Source: Glandiceps talaboti | Taxonomy: Eukaryota; Hemichordata; Enteropneusta; Spengelidae | Assembly: GCF_964340395.1 (NCBI RefSeq) | Contig: NC_135568.1 | Coordinates: forward strand, 11,818,776-11,882,775 | DNA: 64,000 nucleotides | Direction: 5' to 3' | In this document: piece after piece, positions 12,901 through 24,900 of the stretch | How positions within the stretch are numbered: the first letter of the stretch is position 1 | Layout: every line of letters starts with the position of its first letter | The notes under the pieces: generated by a model | The model's database searches: none | What the model saw: the letters and a program-made list of their open reading frames with translations, nothing else | Told to the model about the DNA's origin: nothing | Made by a program: the position numbers and the translations under genes

Positions 12901-15900
12901 ACACCCAGATTAGAACTGAACATGTGGAGTTTGATAGAATGGGTGATTTACATGATCAAAAGGGAGATGATGTCCAACAAAGTACAACAGTGACTATACA
13001 AACAAAAGAGAAAGATGTGCAACCGAAGGAAGTTGAGCTGCTCTTTGCGATACCAGGGGAAAGTAAACTACCTCACATCAGAGATAGCAGAGAGATTCCC
13101 ATCTCAATAGACAGTTCTGATCCTGGTGATCATTTGGAACCACCAATATTTAATCCTCCGATTTCAGTAATAAATGTTGAAGAGGGTGAATCTGCCAAAT
13201 TTGAGTGCACTGTCATAGGAAACCCTCTCCCCACTGTTCAATGGTTCCATGACGATAAAGAAATTCATAGTAGTTATGATTTTGAAGTTAGACAAGATGG
13301 AGACAAATGTACACTTTATATTCAGGAAGTTTTTATTGATGATGCTGGGAAGTATACTTGTAAAGCTGTTAATGAAGCTGGAGTTGCATCGTGTGCTGCT
13401 GAACTCATTGTAAAAGGTTTGCATAATGTTACATACATATCATAATGATTGGTGGCTCAAAGCTTGGTGGTGGGTTTTTCTTTTGAAAATAAAATAAGAT
13501 TTTGTATATAGCAATTTGCATATGAGTGATAACAACCATGCTACACATATTGGATATCGGTGAGTTGTATAATTCAATTTTTTATTTATGTGCTTTGAAT
13601 ATGCGATCATTAATCCAGCATATGTTCAAGTGTTCAGGTTAAATACTATGTTTTCCCATCTTGAGTGGTACATGGTTTCTGTGTTTTGAAAATGACTGAA
13701 GTTATTGATATTTTAAACATTTGCTTCTTACACAATATCTCATCAAATCTTTTGATCAAGAACATTTTCATCGAAGTTTTCATTCATTTCCATCAATATA
13801 GGAATATCACATTATTAGTGAATCCATCAAAGCTAAAACACTGTCATTTCATTCATGTCATGTAGTATTTAAAAAAAATCATTTCTCATTAGAACCCATA
13901 TCAGATAGTGATGTAAGTTCAACATCTACTGAAGAAGGTGCTGAATACATCATAGAGGAACGGAGACAAACACACCCATCAGGTAAAGAGTTTGAAGTCA
14001 CAGAGAAAACAGTCAGTGAAAAAAGAACTTACACAAGAAGAGAATTGACCCAAATCACTGAAAATATCATCTTTGAGGATAAGGAAGATGTTACTTTTAT
14101 TCAAAGAAGAAGAGATTATGCCAGTGAAGGCAGAGAAACAAGAGATATCCTTCTAACTATGGACAGTCAAGGAGTACATCCTCCTGAAGTTAGAACAGAG
14201 AGTGACATAAAGCAGGATTCCAGCTACACTACAATAATCTTCTCCCCAGATAAACCGAGATTGCAGGAAGAGGGAGAAAGATTCCAACATCGACAGAGAT
14301 TTCCACCTGTTGAATTGAAAATAGCATTCCAAGTAGACGAACATGATGAACAATCTGATCTCAGTTTTGTGGGTGCTGAGTATCCACGTGGCCTTCCAGT
14401 TGAACTTGATATTATAGGGTCACCAAAAGCCAAGGTTACACCAACCATAACATCACAGTCAATGATAGACATTCAGAAACATGTCGATACCCAGTTACCA
14501 ATATTTATAGAAACCCCTAGTAATCTCCAAGGGACTGTTGGATCCATGCTAAGGTTAGGATGCAAGGCTGCCAGAATACCCACCCCAACACTGACTTGGT
14601 ACAAAGATGGACAAAAAATACAGTCAAATGATAACCAAAAGATTGTATTCATTAAGGAGGATACTGATGTATCTGGTGTGTTAATCGTGCACCATGCCAC
14701 TCCAGAAGATGGTGGTCACTATAGAGTGGAAGCCACAAATTTTATTGGAAAGAGTACATGTGAAGTTGACGTTGACGTCTCTTACAAAGGTTTGCTATTA
14801 GAGCATATTGAATGGTGTATGGTAAGGTGTAACATACAATGGTGCACATATGATAAATAACATCATTACACCAAGTTTGTGGTGATTAACTCTCAGTCTA
14901 TTCATTAACAGTCACTGGTGTTTAGTGTTTCATCTTATTTCATACTATTTGGTGGTGGGTCTCATTGTCACTAGTTCATCTATATCTTTGTTTTTCTCTG
15001 TTACCTTCGTATTTATATTTATATTTATATTTATATTTATATTTATATTTATATTTATATTTGTGTTGGAAAGGTTCAGTGTGAAGAGGTTGCAAGAAAC
15101 CGAAATTATCCATGATTTCTTTCTAATTTGCTATTGTTTTCATGATTTCTACAGAGTATGAAAGTGCTGAAGAGGAAATTACCAAAATTGAAAAACAAGA
15201 AATGGTTACCACGGAGACCACCAGGACAATCAGTACAACAATAGTAGAGACAGAGACAATACCAGAAGTAAAAGAGATTGTATCTGAAGAATTTGTCATT
15301 GCTAGGCAACCACAGGAAGTACACTTCAAAATGGATATAGAAGAACTAGAACCACCGAAATTCACGAAAACATTTGAAAGTCAATTGGTTACAGATGGAG
15401 ACAGAGTTGTGTTTGAGTGTGTGGTCACTGGTAAACCTACTCCAGAAGTGACATGGCTCCTGGCAAATGAACCACTTAAAGATGGCCCTGACTATAAAAT
15501 CACACAAACCAATGATGGTACATGTAAATTAGAATTTCCAGAGGTCTTCCCCGAGGATGAAGGTCCATTGACTTGTAAGGCTACCAACCCTGCTGGTGAA
15601 GCACGATGGACAGCTCACCTTCAGGTCAAAGGTCAGTATTCGTACATATGCATCATGTTGTTTTGTTGTTTGTTGTTTATGTCACATTTATTTCGTACTC
15701 AAAGGCCATCGGCCCAAAATACAAGATTTAAATGTTTTCTAACAAAAATGACAATTCAGAACCATAATTTATGAATAAATACACAAGCAAATGAGAGAAA
15801 ATGTAATAAACATTACAAATCATCATTAAGTTTCTTTCTTGCATCATCGATATTACCATTTCTTTGGTTTACATTCATAGGCTTCTGAAAATCCATATTG

Positions 15901-18900
15901 TCAAAGTATTTACGTCCAAGTATTAACTACATTTACCACAAGACTGCTCATTCTCATTATTGCCCTTAAACTTGTCCATTTTCCCCATCAGATACCATTT
16001 TATCTTCACAACCTCACTCAGTTTCACATTTACATGTATTTGATACACCTAATCAGCTAAAATTAATGAAAACATACGGTATACAAGTATAATTTAAAAA
16101 TCACTTAATACACTTCTGTTTTAGTCAGACTTTAACTTATGCCTTAACTGGCATTTCAACAAATTAAATAACTCATTAAACTATCTTCAAAAAGGTGTTT
16201 CAATAATCTAAAGAAGGTGTTTCACCATTGATAGATTGCAATGGAAATAAGAGTAACTATTGCTGAATAGAATGCCTACATATTTTTTGTGAGTAAATGA
16301 GCAGATTAATGATGACAGTTTGTCCGAAACGCAATTAGCAAATGGAATAATAGGTCCATTTATAATAGTATTCCAGGTCATGAAGAAAGACAAGAATGCA
16401 CTGAGAATGGACTTTTGATATCCAACAACTTGTGAAAAATTGGTTAATGACTTTACTTTCTTCCTTTTCTTCATGATGTATGCAAAATAAATTAGAGGTT
16501 AAACTGGACAGTAAGATATAGTCCAATTTACTGTAACTATATAACTATATATAATATGTAACTATATTTTACTATCCTATTGATGCTTGAGCCATGGACA
16601 ATATACTCTTGAGGCTTAGCCACGTCGAGAAAACATTATTTCCCAATTCGAATATCTCAACTGTATATTGATAAAACATTTTGCTTGTCAAGTGGTTGGA
16701 TATTCAAAAGAATTTTGGTGTGGAACATTTTGTGCATTGAATTGATATTTTTAGAGTCCAAGAATGCTTGTTCAACTAACCTATTTCAAGTCTGTGTTAG
16801 CAATGAGTTTTGAGTGTTTCATGTTTTGAAGGCAGTAGTCTGTGCATTGCGTGATAGTAACTTTGATTAAATTTAGAAATTGATATATCTGAGGAGGAGC
16901 CATTACCTGGTGAACCTATAGATGAAACAGCGACAACTACCTCAACCACTTCTGAATCAGTGGCAGATGACACACTCACTGAGGTGTCAATGTCTGAGTT
17001 TGATATAGACCAACCATTTCAATTACCAAGTGAAGTTGAACTTCATCTAGAAATGGGTGATGTTAGATACTCTATTGAAAGTATTGAAATTCCAAGACCT
17101 GATGACAGCGACATCTCAACCTCAGAGATGAGGGTGGAGAGGCCATCATTATTACCTGAAGAGGTACAATTTGAAATAACACCAGAAGATATTTCTGAGA
17201 GTCATCCTGAACTAATGCCATGTGTAAGTTCTGAGCCTGAACCAGAAGATGAAACACTCAGAGAAACATCATTGCTTGAGATGGACCTTGATGAAGTTAC
17301 CAGACTTCCAGATGAAATTGAGTTTCAAGTGCAAATTGATAAACCAACAGAAACCACTTTAGCAAAGATGACACTACAAAAGGATGCAGAGATCCCCAGT
17401 GAAGATGATAAAACAGAAGTATCCCAGTTAGAGTTTGCCACGGACACGGCTCCAAGGTTACCAGAAGTGATTGAACTCCACCTTGACCTTAAGAAGCCAG
17501 AGGAAGAACGAAAAGATGTACCTAGTGAGGAGTTTTCTGAGGAGGAGATTTCATCAGAGGAGTCAGAACCAATTATGGCAGAACAAGAGGTGTTGCTGAG
17601 GTCACAGAGAGAACTACCAAGTGAAGTGCAAAGGGTTGACATTGATGTTGAGCAGAAAGCGCGTCTCCCTGAAGAGGTTGTACTCAAGTTTGATATCAGC
17701 ACACCCACAGATGAAGAACAACCTGTCGTCAGTATGGAACCACTTACACCTGTGGATAAGTTACCAGAGTCAGTGAAGGCAGACTACACTGCTGAGAAAC
17801 CTCTTAAACTGCCCAAGGAAATAACAGTTCAAGTGCCTCTTGAACAACCTGAGGAATTCCGAGTTATTGAAGTAATGTCTGAAGAGGAGGAAGTAACTGA
17901 AGTTGTGTATGTCCTACCTGAAGCCACTGTGACTGACATTAAGAAAGAGTATGAGCCATTGCAAGCAGAAGACGATTCGATTGTACATGAAGAGACCACA
18001 GAAGAGGTAACTGAAGTTGTGTACGTTCTTCCAGAAGTCACTGTGCCTGACATTGAGAAAGACTATGAGCCTTTACAGGAGGAAGAAGATTCGATTGTAC
18101 ATGAGGAAACCACAAAGGTTTCTTATGTGATCACATTACCTGAAAAGGATGTTAAAACTCCTGAAGAAACTATGCATATTTCAGAAGTAACAACACACTC
18201 AGAGGTTACTTATGCAGTTCCTGAATCAGATGAGGAGAAACCGTCTCATGAAGTGTCAACAGTGGAAGTAGATTTCAAAGAATCACCAAAACCGCTTGAG
18301 CAAATCTCATTTCAAGTGTCCATTGATGAAGAATCAGACAAGGCTCCTCAGACAGTTACAATTAAGGAAATAACGAAACCTTCAGAAGTCAAAATTCCAA
18401 AACCAGATGAAGAGAAACCAACACATGAAGTATCTACAACAGAAGTAGATTTTGAAGAAGCACCTAAATTGCCAGAGCAAATCTCCTTTGAAGTGTCAAT
18501 TGATGAAGATACTGATACAGCTCCAGAGAAAATTGTGATTGAGGAAATAACAACACATTCAGAAGTCACTTTTGAAATTCCAAAACCAGATGAAGAGAAA
18601 CCGACTCATGAAGTATCTACAGCAGAAGTAGATTTTGAAAAAGCACCTAAATTGCCAGAGCAAATCTCTTTTGAAGTGTCAATTGATGAAGATTCTGATA
18701 CAGCTCCAGAGAAAATTGTGATTGAGGAAATAACAACACATTCACAAGTCACTTTTGAAATTCCAAAACCAGATGAAGAGAAACCGACTCATGAAGTATC
18801 TACAGCAGAAGTAGATTTTGAAGAAGCACCTAAATTGCCAGAGCAAATCTCTTTTGAAGTGTCAATTGAAGAAGATTCTGATACAGCTCCAGAGAAAATT

Positions 18901-21900
18901 GTGATTGAGGAAATAACACATTCAGAAGTCACTTTTGAAATTCCAAAACCAGTTGAAGAGAAACCAACACATGAAGTATCTACAGCAGAAGTAGATTTTA
19001 AAGAAGCACCTAAATTGCCAGAGCAAATCTCTTTTGAAGTGTCAATTGATGAAGATTCCGATACAGCTCCAGAGAAAATTGTAATTGAGGAAATAACACA
19101 TTCAGAAGTCACTTTTGAAATTCCAATACCAGATGAAGAGAAACCAACACACGAAGTATCTACAGCAGAAGTAGATTTTGAAGAAGCACCTAAATTGCCA
19201 GAGCAAATCTCTTTTGAAGTGTCAATTGATGAAGATACCGATACAGCTCCAGAGAAAATTGTGATTGAGGAAATAACAACACATTCAGAAGTCACTTTTG
19301 AAATTCCAAAACCAGATGAAGAGAAACCAACTCATGAAGTATCTACAGCAGAAGTAGATTTTGAAAAAGCACCTAAATTGCCAGAGCAAATCTCTTTTGA
19401 AGTGTCAATTGATGAAGATTCTGATACAGCTCCAGAGAAAATTGTGATTGAGGAAATAACAACACAGCCAGAAGTCACGTTTGAAATTCCAATACCAGAT
19501 GAAGAGAAACCAACACATGAAGTATCTACAGCAGAAGTAGATTTTGAAGAAGCACCTAAATTGCCAGAACAAATCTCTTTTGAAGTGTCAATTGATGAAG
19601 ATTCCGACACAGCCCATCAAACAGTTAAAATTGAGGAAATAACAACACATTCTGAAGTCACTTTTGAAATTCCAAAACCAGATGAAGAGAAAACGCCCTC
19701 TTATGAAGTATCTACAGCAGAAGTAGATTTTGAAGAAGCACCTAAATTGCCAGAGCAAATCTCTTTTGAAGTGTCCATTGATGAAGATTCTGACACAGCT
19801 CCACAAACAGTTAAAATTGAGGAAATAACAACACATTCAGAAGTCACTTTTGAAATTCCAAAACCAGATGAAGAGAAAACACCCTCTTATGAAGTATCTA
19901 CAGCAGAAGTAGACTTTGAAGAACCACCAAAATTGCCAGAGCAAATCTCTTTTGAAGTGTCCATTGATGAAGATTCCGATACAGCTCCAGAGAAAATTGT
20001 AATTGAGGAAATAACACATTCAGAAGTCACTTTTGAAATTCCAAAACCAGATGAAGAGAAACCGACTCATGAAGTATCTACAGCAGAAGTAGATTTTAAA
20101 GAAGCACCTAAATTGCCAGAGCAAATCTCTTTTGAAGTGTCAATTGATGAAGATACTGATACAGCTCCAGAGAAAATTGTGATTGAGGAAATAACACATT
20201 CAGAAGTCACTTTTGAAATTCCAAAATCAGTTGAAGAGAAACCAACACATGAAGTATCTACAACAGAAGTAGATTTTGAAGAAGCACCTAAATTGCCAGA
20301 GCAAATCTCTTTTGAAGTGTCCATTGATGAAGATTCTGGTACTGCTCCTCAGACAATAAAGATTGAGGAGGTTGTCCCAGAAAAAGTTGCAATTGTGAAG
20401 GAAGTACGATACCTTATACCTCCAACCTTTATTAAGCCTTTGAAGTCAATAACAGTTATGGATGGTGAACCTCTCAAGATGACATGTGAAGTTGACTGTA
20501 ATCCAGAACCAGAAATCAAATGGTTCCGTGATGGTGAAGACCTTGAAACATATCCTGAATTTGTGGCTACATATGATGATGGTGTGTGCTCAATCACACT
20601 TGACGAAGTTGTTCCTGAAGATGCTGGACAGTTTGAATGCAAAGCCACTAACCCAGCAGGGAGTGCTTCTACCTCAGCTACATTGAATGTCAAAGGTTTG
20701 AATAATCATTTGAATCAGAAAGCAAGCATCCATCCATCAAGCATCATCTTGCGATATGTTAAGTAGTAGATCTCATTCATCAAAAAGTACAGAACGTTGC
20801 TTGCTTCATCATACACACATAAGTAGAGGTATGCCAAAGTGAATGACACGTACACACAGGGGTGTACTCACCTTTGTCATCATGCTGGTCCCTCATCATT
20901 CATGGTCCTATAAATGAATTAGATACATAGCATGGTTAAGAGATTCAACACCAAGAAGCATGATGACAGATATAGCTATGCTCATGCACATACATGTACA
21001 ATGGTTCTCCCTATAGGTCACTGCATAGTGGTTTATTCCAACAGGTGATTTGTCACTATGACAATGTAGTTTGTTATTTAAATTTTCAATGGTAATACCA
21101 TTGTCATTGAGGGAGAACCTTTATTAGCAGGATCGTTGTACATGTACATCTTCATCAAACCCATCAAAAAATAGATCAGTATGCTTTGAAGCTGTGTCTA
21201 GCTAGCCAATATTGCACACACAAAGAATGAGCATGAGACCTTTTGTTTTGTCACTGAGAGTCAACGGAAATCCCAAATGCCTGGCATGATTATCAGATCA
21301 TATGTTATGTATTCTATAGCATGCTTTATGCTAGCTGTGTAGATCAAGTGTTCTTGCCATGCAACTGCAAATCATCTATCTATGTAGTGACTATAATAGA
21401 TTCTCTCTCTGCTTGCTCCAATCATGAAAATTTCCTTAATATTTTTTCTCTATTTCTCCCTAGATTTATTTTACCAGTGTACTATCTAAGGTTCTTTTGA
21501 CACTTTGAGAGTATAGGTAACATGTAATTTGGTCATTAAATAGTATGGCAATCACACTGGTTGTCATATGAGGGGTAGACCAAGATGTCAAAGTGTTGTG
21601 GGTGCAGCACTAAATTGACACCTTTCATATGCAGTGTGTCTTGTTCCCAACTAGAGTGTAAATGAACCTTAGAGAGGACACTGTATTATGCTTTTTTATA
21701 TACTTGTATTTTCTGAAATTAAAAATTACTGGTACCATGGTTCTTGCAAGGAAGGACAATAACATTGTCTAAGAGAAAACTGATGTATAGTTTTTTTTAA
21801 CTTTTCTATACCTTTGCTGCCTCAGTTTTTCAGTACAAATTATTTCCTCTTTATTGCACTTCTGTTTACATTCAGGGTGAATGTAAATCTCTCAAATTTG

Positions 21901-24900
21901 ATATTCTGTATCCCGAGTAATTAGCAGTGGCTTATCCTTGAACTTGAAATATGTGGGAACTCATCATGACACGAAAACATGATTTTGATGACTTTAATTT
22001 ACAGAACAACCTTCGGAGAAAGAAGAGATCAAGGAAGAAGTCAAGGTAGAAACAGAAGAAACCGTCAAAGAAGAAGTTACAGTCATGAAAACGATTGTAG
22101 TTGAGGAAAAAGCTGTACCCATAAAGGTATACTAAATGTATTAACCGTGTGAAAATGCAGTAACTGTTGTGACTTGTTAGGTCTTGGAGAACAAACAAAG
22201 AAAAAAGTGAAAAGTAGATTAAACTGCTATGCAGCTAAGCTGATATACCATGTAAATATCACAGGCTGGAATGATGGTTAAAAATATATCAAATACTTTT
22301 TTTTTATGCTTTGATCAGACAACAGATTAAAATGCACCGCATTGTGGAATATTTTTTTTTTTAAATTTGATTTTATGTTCATTTCAGACAAACAGACCAA
22401 AATGCACCACAATGTGGAATATTTTTTATATGATTTTATTTTATGTTCAGTTCATACAAACAGACTAAATGGAATACTTTTTTTTTAAATTTAATTTTTG
22501 GTTTGATAAGACAAACAGACCAAAACATGTTTCTTTTATACTTTATTTTGAACAAACATACAGACCCAAACAAATCACATTTTACTTTGATACATGTTAT
22601 TTAGCATGATAAAAATATGACCTCACTCTGTATGCACGTAAATTAAAAGTTCTATTCACAACACTTACTGCAATAATGGGTTTTGTAATGGTATGGTGTG
22701 TTGCCTTTGCTGTATGGACGACTAATTCTTTATAAATAGGGAATAAATGGAATGGGATTAACTGTCTATCAGTTAATTCAACTCTAATACTAACATTGTC
22801 AAGGGTAGTCTCACTGCCAGTCTCATAAAGTAGATCTGCACACTTTGTATAGTGTATGGTCCATGGTCCACAAACATATATCTATTGATAACATCTGATG
22901 ATCATTACATTTGAATTTCAGAATAATTCGCATTAATATAATTTACAAAAACTGTATACTACATAACCATGGATCATACACTAGGAGAAGTTCTAAGTGA
23001 AAACCCCCCTGCATATTTGAAGATATAGGCAAAAGGGAAAACCCCAGCACATATGATTTGAAGATATAGGCAAAAGTAAAGAACCCGTGCACATTTGATG
23101 GCAGCACTTTGCTAAAGCAGAGTTTTCTTAATTCTGGTTGGCTCAGACCAGACAGAAATTTGGCATAAATTGTGCTGCGTCTGCAGGATTTAATCTGGTT
23201 TTGTCAAATTAGAGTCTGGATTTGTACAGTCTATGCCCTGAATTAAAACTGGATTTGCACAAACTCTGTTCAGAATTTAATCTAGTTTTGCACAGGCGCT
23301 AACTAGAATTAGAAGTAGTTTTCCCAAGTCCTGTCAGAAGTGAAATCTGATGTTTGCTTAAAGCACATTCCTAAGTTAACATACATAGTGGCAGATGGAG
23401 GCCTGGCATTCGAGACTAAGACAAAGTGTGAACATTTTGTAGCACTTTGCACTGGCACCCTAACCATCTAGTAGCATAGGTTACCAATGTCGATAATTAC
23501 TGTTTAGAGAGTAACAAAAGTTCAAGGACCTGAAACTATACAAGAGGAAGTGCTGGAAATCACCAGAACTCCCGAGGGTAAAGAAATGATAGTGAGAACA
23601 ATAAAAACCACTGTCATAGAGCATCCTACTAAGGTAATGTTAACCCTTTTGGTAAAAAGAAACTACTTCTTTGCATGTGTTTGCTCTATCAATCTTGTAA
23701 TGGTAGATGTATCAGCTGTGTTGTGTGAGAGGACAGTATGTCAGGATCAGTGAATTGCATCATCATGATATTAGCATGGTATGTGTATTTACATTGTATA
23801 TATAAACTATCATGTAATCTTTTGTGTTGTGGTGCTGTTTTCTTACTCTAGGAGGTGGAAGTATCTGTGAAAGAACTAGAGGTGACAGAAGGTAAGATGT
23901 CTTGAATGTGATCATTTTGTGACATGATGCTCTATTTCAGCTGTGGTTATCATTGACTTTGAATACAAGAATAATATGTATTTGATGATAATAATAATGA
24001 TAAGTTGGTGAATTACATTTTGTAATGATGACTTTATTGCCACATATAAATGTAAAAAATTTATAACAGAATGTGATGAGGATATACAGCTCACAAGATG
24101 AAAGAATGCTATGTCTACTACTGAAAATATCTTGTGGTGTAAAATTAAGTTGTACAGACATGATTAAAAACACTGATAATAGAATTGTCAACAACAAAAA
24201 ATATTGTTAGTTTAGTGTATGGATAGCTAAGGCGTAAAATCTGTTTCACATCGATTTTGAATACATGTATATAGCCTGAAATGTGTACGAGATGACCCAC
24301 TTGGAGGAAGAGATATGTAATATTTTTAATGATCCATTTATTCACAGAAAAAGAGCAAGAAGAGAAAAAGGAAATCACTGTGACATCTGCATATGTTGCC
24401 ATTGGCAACTACTTGGCAGAGACAGATGAAGTCATGTCTCTTAGAGAAGGAGAAGAGTTGACTGTGATAGACCGTGACCACGGAGACTGGTGGTTGGTAC
24501 GAAGACCTAATGGTGAGGAAGGATGGGTACCTGGATCTTACCTGGAGACACTGGAGATGTATGAACAACATCTTAAAGATCAACTTGCTGAAAATTTAGC
24601 TTCATTACCTGAAGGACCTGGTAAGCATCTTGATATAATAAAAGTTTCATTTTTATCAAATTGTCATTTATTTCACAGATGTTTTCTAATCTATAAAGTG
24701 AATTTAATGACAGACTTCACTTAAATCGTAACTTCCATTTCACACATGTGTATGGTGTTTCAAACTATGACAACTTAGCCATTAACTAAGGATGCTCAAA
24801 GACAACTTTATTTCCAAGCAAAAATTTAGATGATTTATGAACAAGACACTTTTGCATGAAGTAGCTTAATCATCATGCAACTAAGTGAAATTGAACATGA

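Noticed and set aside
18240-20385. Regular repeats considered as a CRISPR array or satellite
   Set aside because: The repeats are in-frame coding units of a eukaryotic protein; there are no spacers.
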